NCBI RefSeq assembly: GCF_002979555.1
Contig: NZ_PCOZ01000021.1
Coordinates: 1 to 64,000, forward strand
Direction: 5' to 3'
Length of the DNA: 64,000 nucleotides
Origin: Pseudomonas sp. MYb60
GTDB taxonomy: Bacteria > Pseudomonadota > Gammaproteobacteria > Pseudomonadales > Pseudomonadaceae
Below the pieces are notes generated by a model. The model ran no database searches and was not told the DNA's origin. It worked only from the letters and a program-made list of their open reading frames with translations. A program made the translations under genes and the position numbers. Every line of letters begins with the position of its first letter. Positions within the stretch are counted from its first letter, which is position 1. Positions 28,417 to 40,292 of the stretch are shown in pieces.

Positions 28417-28459
28417 TGTTGTTCTCTCCACGTGCAGGGTTGGTGAAGCCATGGGGCGA

Positions 28460-29572
28460 TCAATTCGCCTCTAGAAGTGGGTCGAGTGCGCGAACGTGCT
28501 CGACTTGCCAGCCAATCGGTACCACGTCGCCGACCGCCAGGGCTGGGTCCAGCTCGGCAATCGGTTGTTTCACAAAAAAATCGGCCTTGCCGCAGACTTC
28601 CAGGCGCACACGCACGTGGTCGCCCAAGTAGATGAATTCCGCCACCCGCCCGGAGAAGCGGTTGACACAGCTTTCGCTGGAACCATTGAGACTGACGCGC
28701 TCCGGACGCACCGACAGAGTCACCGGGCCGCCGACCTGGCCGACGTTGACCGCCAGCGCTTCGACTTTTTCACCGCGCGCCAGCTCGACCACGCACCGTT
28801 CGCCGGTGTGGCTGTGCAGGCGACCGTTGAGGCGATTGTTTTCGCCGATGAAGTTGGCGACGAAGGTGTTCTTCGGCTCTTCGTACAGGGTGCGCGGCGC
28901 GGCGATCTGCTGGATCTCGCCCTGGTGGAACACCGCCACCCGGTCAGACATGGTCAGCGCCTCGCCCTGGTCGTGAGTCACGTACACCACGGTGACGCCG
29001 AGGCGTTGGTGCAGGTGCTTGATCTCCATCTGCATGTGTTCGCGCAATTGCTTGTCGAGGGCGCCGAGCGGTTCGTCCATCAGCACCAGCTGCGGTTCGA
29101 ACACCAACGCACGGGCCAGCGCCACACGCTGTTGCTGGCCGCCGGAGAGTTGCGCCGGGTAGCGCTGGGCGAAGGCGTCGAGCTGGACCATGCTCAGCAC
29201 ACGCTTGACCCGCTCGCTGATGTCGGTCTTGCTCAAGCCACGCACCGACAGGGGGAACGCCAGGTTCTCGGCGACAGTCATGTGCGGGAACAGCGCGTAG
29301 TTCTGGAACACCATGCCGATGTCGCGCTTGTGCGGCGGCACGTTGTTGATGGAACGCCCGGCCAGCTGGATTTCGCCGGCGGTCGGCGTTTCAAAGCCGG
29401 CAAGCATCATCAGGCTGGTGGTCTTGCCCGACCCGGAAGGCCCGAGCAAGGTGAGGAACTCGCCCTTGCGAATCTCCAGGTTGAGGTCTTTGACGATCAG
29501 GTTCTCGCCGTCGTAGCTCTTCTGCACGCCACGAAAGCTGACCAGGACCTCATTTGAATCCACCTCGCTCAT
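28460..29572 (-). CDS. agtA: ABC importer ATPase (AgtA-like, PotA family)
   Basis: 370 residues. The nucleotide-binding domain has Walker A GPSGSGKTT, signature LSGGQQQRVALARAL, Walker B LVLMDEPLGALD and the switch HDQGEALTMSDR; a TOBE-type regulatory domain follows from about residue 250 to the end. First gene of the importer operon, on the same strand as and downstream of agtSR. I start at MSEVDSNEV (29572) rather than 29608. A GTAGGG palindrome lies about 110 bases upstream. Confidence 0.88.
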   Translation of the reverse strand: MSEVDSNEVLVSFRGVQKSYDGENLIVKDLNLEIRKGEFLTLLGPSGSGKTTSLMMLAGFETPTAGEIQLAGRSINNVPPHKRDIGMVFQNYALFPHMTVAENLAFPLSVRGLSKTDISERVKRVLSMVQLDAFAQRYPAQLSGGQQQRVALARALVFEPQLVLMDEPLGALDKQLREHMQMEIKHLHQRLGVTVVYVTHDQGEALTMSDRVAVFHQGEIQQIAAPRTLYEEPKNTFVANFIGENNRLNGRLHSHTGERCVVELARGEKVEALAVNVGQVGGPVTLSVRPERVSLNGSSESCVNRFSGRVAEFIYLGDHVRVRLEVCGKADFFVKQPIAELDPALAVGDVVPIGWQVEHVRALDPLLEAN

Positions 29573-29681
29573 ACCCGCACCTTTGTGTTTTGGACTGCTG
29601 TGGCACAAGCGTAGTCCAGGCCGGACACCCCGGAAATCGGGGGCTGAGAGAGAATTGCATCAGCCGGATGGAAGGCTGGGG

Positions 29682-29697
29682 GTAGGGATCGCCCTAC
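29682..29697 (-). promoter_or_regulatory. Candidate operator upstream of agtA
   Basis: Perfect dyad GTAGGG-ATCG-CCCTAC in the 226-base gap between agtR and agtA, about 110 bases before the agtA start. Its size and symmetry fit a dimeric LuxR-type response regulator such as AgtR, encoded next door. Binding is inference. Confidence 0.4.
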
Positions 29698-29798
29698 ACG
29701 GATGGCGCGCACGGGACGGTGCAGCCGCAAGGGGTGAGCTGCACGCGGCAGGAATGGGCTTGGTCGTGTTTTTACAGGTGTCGTTATTAGACAGGTGC

Positions 29799-30428
29799 TT
29801 AGAGCAACTTGTGCTCCATGGCGTACTTCACCAGCTCCGCCAACGAGGTGATATTGAGCTTTTGCATCAGCCGCGCCTTGTGGGTGCTGATGGTCTTGCT
29901 GCTCAGCGCCAGTTGCTGGGCGATATCGTTGACGTTCGCGCCCTGGGCCAGGCGCTCGAACACCGAGAACTCACGCTCCGACAGCAGCGAATGCAGCGGT
30001 CGCGCATCGGTGAGGCCCACTTCAAAGACCATGCGGTCTGCCAGGTCCGGATCAATGTAGCGCCCGCCCGCCGCGACCTTGCGAATCGCCGTGAGCAACA
30101 GTGCCGGGTCGCTGTCCTTGGTGGCATAACCGGCAGCGCCTACCTTCAAGGCGCGGGCGGCCATTTGCGCTTCGTCGTGCATCGACAACACCAGGATCGC
30201 CGGCGGACTGCTCAGCGCACGAATCCGCGCGATCGCTTCCAGACCGTTGACGCCGGGCATGGAGATATCCAGCAGCACCACCTCGCAGGGCACGTGGCGC
30301 AACGTCTCCAGTAACTGCTCGCCATTGCTCGCCTCGCCGACCACCAGCAGGTCCTTGGCCAGTCCGATCAATTGCTTGATGCCTTCACGAACGATGGTGT
30401 GGTCTTCGGCTACCAGTACACGGATCAC
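29799..30428 (-). CDS. agtR: NarL/LuxR-type response regulator (AgtR-like)
   Basis: 209 residues: receiver domain (about 1-120) with the phosphoacceptor aspartate in VVLLDISMPGVNGLE and acidic pocket VAEDH, then a LuxR-type helix-turn-helix (LSEREFSVFERLAQGANVND, SSKTISTHKARLMQKL). The partner kinase gene ends 18 bases upstream. In P. aeruginosa AgtR switches on the agt importer in response to AgtS; synteny supports the same role here. Confidence 0.85.
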   Translation of the reverse strand: MIRVLVAEDHTIVREGIKQLIGLAKDLLVVGEASNGEQLLETLRHVPCEVVLLDISMPGVNGLEAIARIRALSSPPAILVLSMHDEAQMAARALKVGAAGYATKDSDPALLLTAIRKVAAGGRYIDPDLADRMVFEVGLTDARPLHSLLSEREFSVFERLAQGANVNDIAQQLALSSKTISTHKARLMQKLNITSLAELVKYAMEHKLL

Positions 30429-30446
30429 AGGGATTTCCTCTTGGTG

Positions 30447-32441
30447 TTAAGCATCCAACGGCACCGTCACACTCAGGGTCGTGCCCTCCCCCAACTCGCT
30501 GTGCAGGCGCAGTTGCCCGCCCATGATCAGCACCCGCTCGCGCATGCCCACCAGGCCGAACGAGACAGCGCGGCCTTCTGGCTGGACGAAGCCGACGCCG
30601 TCGTCGCTGATGGTCAGGCGCAGATCCGCGCCTTCCAAGGTCAGGGTCAGTTCGACAGTATGCGCCTGGGCGTGGCGCATCACATTGGTCAACGCTTCCT
30701 GCAGGATACGGAACAGGCCAATGGCCTTGGCGTCGCTCAAGGCCGGCAGGTTGTCCGGAACCTGCACCAGGCAGGGAATCTGCGTGCGCGCTTCGAAACG
30801 TCGTGCCTGCCATTCAATGGCCGAGGCGATGCCGGCGTCCAGAATCGGCGGGCGCAGCGCAGTGGCCACATCGCGCACCAGTTGGAACAGTTGGGCGATC
30901 AGGCGCTTCATGCTGTTCAAGCGTTCGTGCAGGCCGGGATCCAACTGTGCGTAGGCCAGTTCGCACATGGAAGTTTCCAGCTTGAGCACGGTGAGCATCT
31001 GCCCGAGTTCGTCGTGCACTTCCCGGGCAATGCGGGCCTTTTCTTCTTCGCGCACGGTCTCCAGGTGCGCGGACAATTCACGCAACTGCGCTTCACTTTG
31101 CAGCAGCGCAGCCAGGGTGCGACGCAACTCGGTGACATCATTGAGGTAGACCACCAGGTACTCGGCCTCGGCAAAGCGCAGGAAACTCAAGGACACGTTG
31201 GCCGGCAAGATGCTGCCGTCGGCGCGCCGGCAATCGGTGGCGAAATTCTGCGGGCCGTCGTCACTGGCGCGCGCACGTTTCCACAGGTTGAGCCAACGGT
31301 CCATGTCCAGCGTCGGGTCCAGGTCCACCAACGGCCGCTCGATCAGCGCTCCAGGCGCGTAGCCGAGCATGCTTTCGGCGGCACGGTTGGCGTAGCGCAC
31401 ATGGCTGTCCCAATTGACCCAAAGAATGCCGACGGTGCTCTGGTCGATGGAAAACTGCGTCAACCGCAGTGCTTCTGCACCGGCCGCGCGGGCCGCGCTT
31501 TCTTCACGGGCGGCCAGCAGGCCATGCTCGAGCACCCGCTGCTGGCGCCGCTGGAACAGCACCACGGCCAGGCTGGCGAGCAGCATCAGGCCCAGCAGCA
31601 GGCTGATGTTCTGCCACAGGCCAGGGGACTCGGTCAGGCGTGGGTACTTGGGTTGCAGCCAGCGCGTGTGCAACTGGTCCAGGTCTTTGGCAGGGATGGC
31701 CCGCAGGGCACTTTCCATGATGCCGCTCAGCTCCGGCCAATCCCGGCGTGTGGCCACTCGCAACAACTGCGGCAGGCCGATATCCCCCACCACCGCCAGC
31801 CCGGCGAACTCCGGCTCGCTGGACAACCGGCTCAGTTGGGCTTCGTCCACCACCGCATAACGCGCTTGTTGGCTCACCAGCAACTGCAGCGCCTGACGCT
31901 CCATCGGCACGCCTTGCAGGTTCAGGCCCGGATACGTACTGCGCAGGTAGTCGGCCACCGCGCTGGGCATGCGCACGGCGACGCGGGATTGCTCGTCGAG
32001 TTTCTCCAGCTCCACGGCGCCACCGCCTTCACGGATACCGACAATATGTTGCGGCACACGCATGTAGGGGTCGGTGAACATCCACAGCCGCAGCCCCGCC
32101 GGGGTTTGCTGCAGACCTGGGGCGATGTCCACCTCGCCCTCACGCAGCGCCGCCTCCAATTGCTCCTGAGAGGGGAAATTGCGCCAGCTCGGTTCGATGT
32201 TCAACGCTTTGGCCAACCACTGCATCAATTCCACATTGGCCCCGGACAAGCGCTGCAAGCGCCGGTCGTATTGCGCGTAAGGCGCCTGCAACACCACGCC
32301 CACCCGCAGTTCCGGGTGACGTGCCAGCCAGTCGCGTTGCGATGCATTGAGCTGCGCCTGCGGGGCAGCGGGCGCAGCGGTGGCATTCGCGATCAAGGCG
32401 AAGCACAGACAGCCGATAACCAGCAGACAGCGAAAACCCAT
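30447..32441 (-). CDS. agtS: Sensor histidine kinase with periplasmic binding-protein sensor (AgtS-like)
   Basis: 664 residues. A signal segment (1-22) precedes an SBP_bac_3-type periplasmic sensor (about 35-265), one membrane helix (about 278-298), a PAS domain (about 335-430), a HisKA_3 domain with the phosphorylated histidine in IAREVHDELGQM, and an HATPase domain ending in LTISDDGVGF. This is a NarX/UhpB-type kinase fitting a LuxR-type regulator. In P. aeruginosa AgtS responds to 4-aminobutyrate/5-aminovalerate and has also been linked to peptidoglycan sensing. The ligand here is inferred. Confidence 0.85.
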   Translation of the reverse strand: MGFRCLLVIGCLCFALIANATAAPAAPQAQLNASQRDWLARHPELRVGVVLQAPYAQYDRRLQRLSGANVELMQWLAKALNIEPSWRNFPSQEQLEAALREGEVDIAPGLQQTPAGLRLWMFTDPYMRVPQHIVGIREGGGAVELEKLDEQSRVAVRMPSAVADYLRSTYPGLNLQGVPMERQALQLLVSQQARYAVVDEAQLSRLSSEPEFAGLAVVGDIGLPQLLRVATRRDWPELSGIMESALRAIPAKDLDQLHTRWLQPKYPRLTESPGLWQNISLLLGLMLLASLAVVLFQRRQQRVLEHGLLAAREESAARAAGAEALRLTQFSIDQSTVGILWVNWDSHVRYANRAAESMLGYAPGALIERPLVDLDPTLDMDRWLNLWKRARASDDGPQNFATDCRRADGSILPANVSLSFLRFAEAEYLVVYLNDVTELRRTLAALLQSEAQLRELSAHLETVREEEKARIAREVHDELGQMLTVLKLETSMCELAYAQLDPGLHERLNSMKRLIAQLFQLVRDVATALRPPILDAGIASAIEWQARRFEARTQIPCLVQVPDNLPALSDAKAIGLFRILQEALTNVMRHAQAHTVELTLTLEGADLRLTISDDGVGFVQPEGRAVSFGLVGMRERVLIMGGQLRLHSELGEGTTLSVTVPLDA

Positions 32442-32518
32442 GATCCACGTCCCACATCACTGACAAATACTGACCAACCCATTAGGCTGCTGGAATCACT
32501 TCTGGCCGGAAATCAACG

Positions 32519-33493
32519 ATGCCCTTTTATCACCGTTCGGCACTCTCAGCATTGTGCCTGTCCCTGCTGTTGACCAGTGCCTTTTCTGTACGGGCCGCCG
32601 ATGAACCTGCGCCGGCCGCTGAAAAACCTGTCGAACGCCAGCCTTTGCTGGAACGCAGCCAGGCAGAGGCCAGCGCCCTGGAGCGCAAGATCCCGCAGCA
32701 GGAACAGCAACAATTGCAGGCCGGTAGCGACTCTTTTCTTGCCCTGTGGAAACCGGCCAACAGCGCCGAACCCGAGGGCGTGGTGATCATCGTACCGGGC
32801 GCCGGCGAAAATGCTGACTGGCCGCAAGCCATCGGCCCGTTGCGGCGCAAGCTGCCGGACGCCAACTGGGGCAGCCTCAGCCTGTCGCTGCCGGATGTGA
32901 GCGTAGACACCCTGCCGCCGCGCGTGATGGAAGCCCCCCAGGCCACCGTCGACACCAGCAGCAAAGAGGCGAGCACCGCTGACAAACCTATCGAGCAGGC
33001 CGCCAGCGCCGAGGCTGAGGGCACCGATCCTTCGGTGGTACCCGGGGTGGATGAACAGGACAAGACCGACGCTTCGCGCATCTTCGACCGTATCGACGCC
33101 GCCGTAGCCTTCGCCCAGACCCAGGGCGCACGCAGCGTGGTGCTGCTCGGCCATGGCACCGGTGCCTGGTGGGCGACGCGTTACCTGACCGAGAAGCAAC
33201 CGTCCCAAGTGCAGAAGCTGGTCATGGTCGCGGCGCAGACGCCAGCCGGACGCCACCCCGACGTGCAACAGTTGGCGCCTGGCCTGAAGCTGCCCACGGC
33301 CGACGTCTTCTACCAGGACAACGCCCAGGCACGCAAAAACGCCTTGGACCGCGCCCAGGCGGCCAAGCGGTTGAAGAATGAGGGTTACAAGCAGGTGTCG
33401 CTCAAAACCGTGCCTGGCAACAGCAATGCCGAGCAGGAGCAGCTGTATCGACGCATTCGCGGCTGGCTGAGCCCACAAGCAAGCGCCGACTGA
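32519..33493 (+). CDS. DUF3530 alpha/beta-hydrolase-fold periplasmic protein
   Basis: 324 residues with a signal peptide (SALSALCLSLLLTSAFSVRA) and an alpha/beta-hydrolase core (GVVIIVPGAGENADWPQAIG near residue 85). The usual nucleophile elbow GxSxG reads GHGTG (about residue 210), so the serine position is glycine; classic esterase activity looks unlikely. An acidic, Thr/Ala-rich insertion interrupts the core at about 140-180. It is divergent from agtS. Function unknown. Confidence 0.8.
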   Translation: MPFYHRSALSALCLSLLLTSAFSVRAADEPAPAAEKPVERQPLLERSQAEASALERKIPQQEQQQLQAGSDSFLALWKPANSAEPEGVVIIVPGAGENADWPQAIGPLRRKLPDANWGSLSLSLPDVSVDTLPPRVMEAPQATVDTSSKEASTADKPIEQAASAEAEGTDPSVVPGVDEQDKTDASRIFDRIDAAVAFAQTQGARSVVLLGHGTGAWWATRYLTEKQPSQVQKLVMVAAQTPAGRHPDVQQLAPGLKLPTADVFYQDNAQARKNALDRAQAAKRLKNEGYKQVSLKTVPGNSNAEQEQLYRRIRGWLSPQASAD

Positions 33494-33570
33494 GCGGTGG
33501 GCCAGTCAGCGCATAGATACTGATGCCCGCTCCCTCACGGGAGCGGGTTATCAACGTGAAGAAGTGAACG

Positions 33571-34338
33571 CTAACGAAAGTCCCGGCGCTCGCGAATCAA
33601 GGCATAGGCGTTGTGCAGCTCGCGGGTTCGCTCGGTGGCCTCGCGCACTTGCGCCGGGGTCGCGCCACTGCCGGCGATCTTGTCCGGGTGGTGGCGGCTG
33701 AGCAAGCGACGATAAGCGCGCTTGATCACCGAGGGTTCGGTGGTGGCCGTCACGCCAAGCAAGCGCATGGCGTCTTGATAGGAAGCCGCTCGGTTGACCA
33801 GCGGCTTGCGTTCCGGGGTGAAATCCGCGGCCAGCGCTTTCAGTTGTTGCGGTGTCCAGCCCAGCCACTTGCCCCACTGGTCGATCAGGTCGCGCTCGGC
33901 ATCATCGGCCTTGCCGTCCGCCCAAACCATCCGCCAGCACGCACGCAGCACACCCTCCGCAGCATGCGGCTGTGCCTTGAGCACACGCAGATAACCGCGC
34001 ACCCGGTCGGAACCGGATTTGCCGCGATTGAACGCCGCAATCGCCCGACGCTGGGCCGAGGCGGTCATGTCCAGTGCGCGCATCTCGTGGCGCGCCTGCT
34101 GGATATGCCCATCTGCCACCCGGCCATTGCTCTTGGCCAGGCGACCCAGCAACACAAACAACAGTTCGTCATTGCGCAACGCCGGACGCCCACCCAGGCG
34201 CTCGCGCAACTGCGCCCAACTGTGCAGTTGCAGGCGACGATCCAGCGCCTGGCCCAACAGCGCGCCCAACAAAGCCCCCGGAATGCTGGCAATGGCAAAG
34301 CCCGCCCCGGCGCCGATCAGCGTCCCTGGCCACCACAT
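33571..34338 (-). CDS. djlA: DjlA-like membrane-anchored J-domain protein
   Basis: 255 residues: N-terminal glycine/alanine-rich membrane helix (GTLIGAGAGFAIASIPGALL), a TerB-like helical domain (about 55-165) and a C-terminal J domain with the HPD tripeptide in LSRHHPDKIAG. It should recruit DnaK to the inner membrane. The start ATG at 34338 lies one base past the murU stop; a longer frame to 34398 overlaps murU and is not favoured. It forms an operon with amgK-murU. Confidence 0.8.
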   Translation of the reverse strand: MWWPGTLIGAGAGFAIASIPGALLGALLGQALDRRLQLHSWAQLRERLGGRPALRNDELLFVLLGRLAKSNGRVADGHIQQARHEMRALDMTASAQRRAIAAFNRGKSGSDRVRGYLRVLKAQPHAAEGVLRACWRMVWADGKADDAERDLIDQWGKWLGWTPQQLKALAADFTPERKPLVNRAASYQDAMRLLGVTATTEPSVIKRAYRRLLSRHHPDKIAGSGATPAQVREATERTRELHNAYALIRERRDFR

Positions 34339-34339
34339 G

Positions 34340-36036
<1,697 letters not shown>

Positions 36037-36166
36037 TACAAGGGTCTCCGACGGCGCTAGCCGTCAAGCGGGGCATGCTTTATTATCACGCATCTTTTTC
36101 AGACCATCGAGAGGCGTGCGGCCCAAACCGCGGGCAGATGGCACGCAGGAAGCCCGGACTAATAAG

Positions 36167-38977
36167 ATGGCATTGAAATCCCCCGCGTTTCGTAGAAAAT
36201 TTCCGTTGCTGGTAACCGGCAGTCTGCTGGCCATGCAACCCTTCGCCACCTCATTCGTGGTCGCCGCGGAACAGTATGACTGCTCAGTCTCTGCTTCGGG
36301 TGCCTGGGATTGCGCGCCGAAAACCGCCGCTACCCCGTTGCCACCACGCCCGGTGCATGATGGCGCTGCCGTCAGCTCCACCGAAAGCACGGCGCAAGCC
36401 GATGCTGGCGGCAAAGCCGAGGCCGGCCCGCAGACGCCACTGGTCACCGAATCCAAGGGCCGTGGCCTGCGTTCGCGCAGCGCCGACTACAGCCACCTGG
36501 ACTGGGTGCCTCGCGACAAGCTGACCGCCGCCCAACTGGCCGAGACCGGCCCGTATTGCGGTGGTGCGTACATCGAGCCGATTCGTCCTGGCATGAACGA
36601 CAAGACGAACAAAAGCGATGCACCGACCTTCATCGGCGCCAAGGCCTCTCGCTACGAGCAGGAGCAACAGGTCGCGACGCTGGCCGGTGACGTCGTCATG
36701 CGCCAGGGCAGCATGCAGCTCGAGGCCGAAGAGGCCAGCCTGTACCAGGCCGAAAGCCGCGGCGAGCTGAACGGCAACGTGCGCATGCGTGACAACGGTG
36801 CACTGATCGTCGGCGACCACGCCCAGGTTCAGCTGGACACCGGTGCGGCGCAGATCGACAACGCCGAATACGTGCTGCACAAGTCGCGCATCCGCGGTAA
36901 CGCGCTGTACGCCAAGCGTGCCGAAAACGCGATCATCCGTCTCAAGGACGGTACGTACACCACCTGCGAGCCGGACAGCAACGCCTGGCAGCTCAAGGGC
37001 AACAACATCACGTTGAACCCGGCCACCGGTTTCGGTACCGCCACCAACGCGACGTTGCGGATCAAGAACATTCCGATCCTGTACACCCCCTACATCTATT
37101 TCCCGATCGACGACCGTCGTCAATCCGGCTTCCTGCCACCGAGCTTCAGCTCCGGCGGCGAGTCCGGTTTCACCCTGGTCACGCCGTACTACTTCAACCT
37201 GGCACCGAACTACGATGCCACGTTGTACCCGCAATACATGACCAAGCGCGGCCTGATGATGGAAGGCGAATTCCGCTACCTCACCAAGTCCAGCGAAGGT
37301 CAGGTAGGCGGCGCGTACCTGAACGACGACAGTGACGAGCGCAAGCGTCAGTCCGACTACGAAAAAACCCGCTACATGCTCAACTGGCAGCACCGCGGCG
37401 GGCTGGATTCGCGCGTACTCACCGAGGTCGACTACACCACGATCAGCGACCCTTACTTCTTCCAGGACCTCAAGTCCAACCAGGAAGGCGTAGAGAGCCG
37501 CGACTACGTGAACCAGCAAGGCGCCGTGACGTATCGCGGTGACACCTTCCAGGCACGCCTGAACCTTCAGGCCTACCAGCTGGCGACGATTTCCCAGGTC
37601 ACCCCGTACAACCGACTGCCGCAGATCACCTTCAACGGCACACTGCCGTACCATCCAGGTGGTTTTGACTTCAGTTACGAAACCGAGGCCGTGCGCTTCG
37701 AACGTGACTTGGAGAACGGCACCTTCACCAATGAAGACGGCCAGATCGAGCCTCGCCTGGACACCTACGTCCGTGGCCTGACCCGCGCCAACGGCACCCG
37801 TCTGAACCTGGCACCGAAGGTCGAGTACCCGATGAACTGGACCTACGGCTTCGTGACGCCGTCGCTCAAGTACGTCTACACCAAGTACGACCTGGACCTG
37901 GACAGCATCGGCAAGAACCAGATCATTGCTGACCAGGCTGCCGCAACCGCTGCCAACCCTTACGCGGGCGGCACGTTCAAGAGCTCCCAGGACCGTGCGG
38001 TTCCGGTCGCCAGCATCGACAGCGGCCTGTACTTCGACCGCAACACCAACTGGTTCGGCAAAGACTATCGCCAGACCCTTGAACCGCGTGCGTTCTACCT
38101 TTACGTACCGAACAAGGACCAGGCTGATATCCCGGTATTCGACACCAGCGAATACTCGTTCAGCTACGCCTCGCTGTTCCGCGACAACCGCTTCAGCGGC
38201 GCGGACCGTATCGGCGACGAGAACAAGCTGTCCCTGGGCTTGACCAGCCGCTGGATCGAAGAGAACGGTTTCGAGCGTCAGCGCGTCTCCGTCGGCCAGG
38301 CGCTGTACTTCAAGGATCGTGAAGTTCAACTGCCGGGCATCCTGGCCGCCGACCGTGCCGATGCACGTTCCGACGTGTCACCGGCCGCCCTGGACTACGA
38401 GTTCCGCTTCAACCGCGACTGGCGTGCCACCGCAGATTACAACTGGGACACCGAGGAGCACGCCCCTCGTTCCGGTAGCGCGATGTTGCACTACCAGCCG
38501 GAAGACAACCCGAACAAGATCATCAACGTTGGTTACCGCTATCGTAACGACCAGGTGGTCTACAACCAGCTGACCGGTAAATGGCAGTTCGGTGGTGACT
38601 ACGGCAAGCCAGGCGACGCGAACTACGTGAAGGATTACTACAAAATCCAACAACACGATTTCTCGATGATGTGGCCGATCATTCCACAGTGGAACCTGAT
38701 CACCCGCTGGCAGTACGACTATGCACGCAACCGTACCCTGGAAGCCTTCGGTGGTTTCGAGTACGACAACTGCTGCTGGAAACTGCGCGTCATCAACCGT
38801 TACTGGGTTTCCAACGACGAATACAGCCAGATCGCCCCGCTTAACGAAAAGGGTGACCACGGGCTCTTCCTGCAGATCGTCCTCAAAGGACTCGGCGGCC
38901 TGACCGGCGCCAAGGTAGAGAGCTTCCTCGACAAAGGCATTGAAGGTTATCGTGAACGTGAAGACCAAGCTTTCTGA
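36167..38977 (+). CDS. lptD: LPS-assembly outer-membrane protein LptD
   Basis: Outer-membrane beta-barrel that, with LptE, inserts LPS into the outer leaflet. 936 residues: signal peptide ending in TSFVVAA, Cys pair in the following segment, an OstA/LptA-like periplasmic domain (about 140-330; [20 protein letters not shown]) and a 26-strand-type barrel to the end. The adjacent cysteines [10 protein letters not shown] match the C-terminal disulfide partners of E. coli LptD. I start at ATG 36167 ([10 protein letters not shown]); the open frame extends to 35966 inside amgK. surA overlaps the end. Confidence 0.95.
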   Translation: MALKSPAFRRKFPLLVTGSLLAMQPFATSFVVAAEQYDCSVSASGAWDCAPKTAATPLPPRPVHDGAAVSSTESTAQADAGGKAEAGPQTPLVTESKGRGLRSRSADYSHLDWVPRDKLTAAQLAETGPYCGGAYIEPIRPGMNDKTNKSDAPTFIGAKASRYEQEQQVATLAGDVVMRQGSMQLEAEEASLYQAESRGELNGNVRMRDNGALIVGDHAQVQLDTGAAQIDNAEYVLHKSRIRGNALYAKRAENAIIRLKDGTYTTCEPDSNAWQLKGNNITLNPATGFGTATNATLRIKNIPILYTPYIYFPIDDRRQSGFLPPSFSSGGESGFTLVTPYYFNLAPNYDATLYPQYMTKRGLMMEGEFRYLTKSSEGQVGGAYLNDDSDERKRQSDYEKTRYMLNWQHRGGLDSRVLTEVDYTTISDPYFFQDLKSNQEGVESRDYVNQQGAVTYRGDTFQARLNLQAYQLATISQVTPYNRLPQITFNGTLPYHPGGFDFSYETEAVRFERDLENGTFTNEDGQIEPRLDTYVRGLTRANGTRLNLAPKVEYPMNWTYGFVTPSLKYVYTKYDLDLDSIGKNQIIADQAAATAANPYAGGTFKSSQDRAVPVASIDSGLYFDRNTNWFGKDYRQTLEPRAFYLYVPNKDQADIPVFDTSEYSFSYASLFRDNRFSGADRIGDENKLSLGLTSRWIEENGFERQRVSVGQALYFKDREVQLPGILAADRADARSDVSPAALDYEFRFNRDWRATADYNWDTEEHAPRSGSAMLHYQPEDNPNKIINVGYRYRNDQVVYNQLTGKWQFGGDYGKPGDANYVKDYYKIQQHDFSMMWPIIPQWNLITRWQYDYARNRTLEAFGGFEYDNCCWKLRVINRYWVSNDEYSQIAPLNEKGDHGLFLQIVLKGLGGLTGAKVESFLDKGIEGYREREDQAF

Positions 38978-40292
38978 TTGTCTGCGCCCGCTCGTGCTGG
39001 GCGCGCTGTTCCTGGGTACCGCATCGGCACACGCTGCGGTTCAAGAACTGGATAAGGTAGTGGCCATCGTCGATAACGACGTGATCATGCAGAGCCAACT
39101 GGACCAACGCGTCAAGGAAGTCCAGCAAACCATCGCCAAGCGTGGCGGTGGCGTGCCACCTACCAGCGTCCTGGACCAACAGGTGCTGGAGCGCCTGATC
39201 GTCGAAAACCTGCAACTGCAGATCGGCGACCGTTCCGGCATCCGTATTTCGGACGAAGAACTGAACCAGGCCGTGGGCACCATTGCCCAGCGCAACAACA
39301 TGAGCGTCGACCAGTTCCGCGCCGCCCTGGCCCACGATGGGTTGTCCTACGAGGACGCCCGTGACCAGATCCGCCGCGAAATGATCATCAGCCGTGTGCG
39401 TCAGCGCCGTGTGGCCGAGCGTGTTCAGGTCTCGGAACAGGAAGTGAAGAACTTCCTGGCATCGGACCTTGGCAAGATGCAGCTTTCCGAAGAACTGCAC
39501 CTGGCCAACATCCTGATCCCGACGCCGGACAGCGCCAACTCCGAGCAGCTCAACGCAGCGGCGGCCAAGACCCAGGCAATCTATGATCGCCTAAAGGCCG
39601 GTGCTGACTTCGCCCAGATGGCCATTGCCCAATCCGGCAGCGACAACGCGCTCGAAGGCGGTGACATGGGCTGGCGTAAAGCCGCTCAACTGCCACCTCC
39701 GTTCGATCGCGAACTGAGCGCCATGGAAGTCGGCGGCATCACCCAGCCAGCACGTACCCCCGGTGGTTTCATCATCCTGAAATTGCTCGAGCGCCGTGGC
39801 GGCGAGACCTCGCTGAAAGACGAAGTGCATGTTCGTCACATCCTGGTCAAACCGAGCGAAATCCGTACTGAAGCCCAAACCAAGGAACTGGCCCAGAAGA
39901 TCTACGACCGCATTGAAGGCGGTGAAGACTTCGCGACCCTGGCCAAGAGCTTTTCGGAAGATCCGGGTTCTGCCCTCAACGGCGGCGACCTGAACTGGAT
40001 CGACCCAAAAGCCCTGGTGCCGGAGTTCCAGCAGGTCATGGCCGACACCCCGCAAGGCGTGCTGTCCAAGCCGTTCAAGACCCAATATGGCTGGCACGTA
40101 CTGGAAGTCCTTGGCCGTCGCGCCACCGACAACACCAACCAGGCCCGCGAGCAACAGGCCCTGAACGTACTGCGTAACCGCAAATACGACGAAGAGCTGC
40201 AAACCTGGTTGCGTCAGATCCGTGACGAAGCCTACGTAGAGAACAAGCTGCCAGGCGCCGAGCAAACAGGCACCGACCAGGCAGTTCAGTGA
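38958..40292 (+). CDS. surA: Periplasmic chaperone and peptidyl-prolyl isomerase SurA
   Basis: Escorts outer-membrane proteins, LptD included, across the periplasm. 444 residues: signal peptide ([13 protein letters not shown]), SurA N-terminal domain ([19 protein letters not shown]), and two parvulin domains (about 180-280 and 290-390; the second has [10 protein letters not shown] and [14 protein letters not shown]). The start is uncertain: GTG 38958 (MKTKLSD) matches the family, GTG 38952 is better spaced from GAAGG, and TTG 38940 is less likely. All overlap the lptD end, so the pair is translationally coupled. Confidence 0.94.
   Translation: MKTKLSDCLRPLVLGALFLGTASAHAAVQELDKVVAIVDNDVIMQSQLDQRVKEVQQTIAKRGGGVPPTSVLDQQVLERLIVENLQLQIGDRSGIRISDEELNQAVGTIAQRNNMSVDQFRAALAHDGLSYEDARDQIRREMIISRVRQRRVAERVQVSEQEVKNFLASDLGKMQLSEELHLANILIPTPDSANSEQLNAAAAKTQAIYDRLKAGADFAQMAIAQSGSDNALEGGDMGWRKAAQLPPPFDRELSAMEVGGITQPARTPGGFIILKLLERRGGETSLKDEVHVRHILVKPSEIRTEAQTKELAQKIYDRIEGGEDFATLAKSFSEDPGSALNGGDLNWIDPKALVPEFQQVMADTPQGVLSKPFKTQYGWHVLEVLGRRATDNTNQAREQQALNVLRNRKYDEELQTWLRQIRDEAYVENKLPGAEQTGTDQAVQ

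Noticed and set aside
30372-32573. 733-codon plus-strand frame opposite agtS
   Set aside because: His/Gln-rich low-quality translation with no ribosome binding site; it mirrors the agtS codon pattern.
36284-38329. 681-codon open frame on the minus strand opposite lptD
   Set aside because: High-GC coding DNA produces long antisense frames; the product lacks any motif, and lptD on the other strand is unmistakable.
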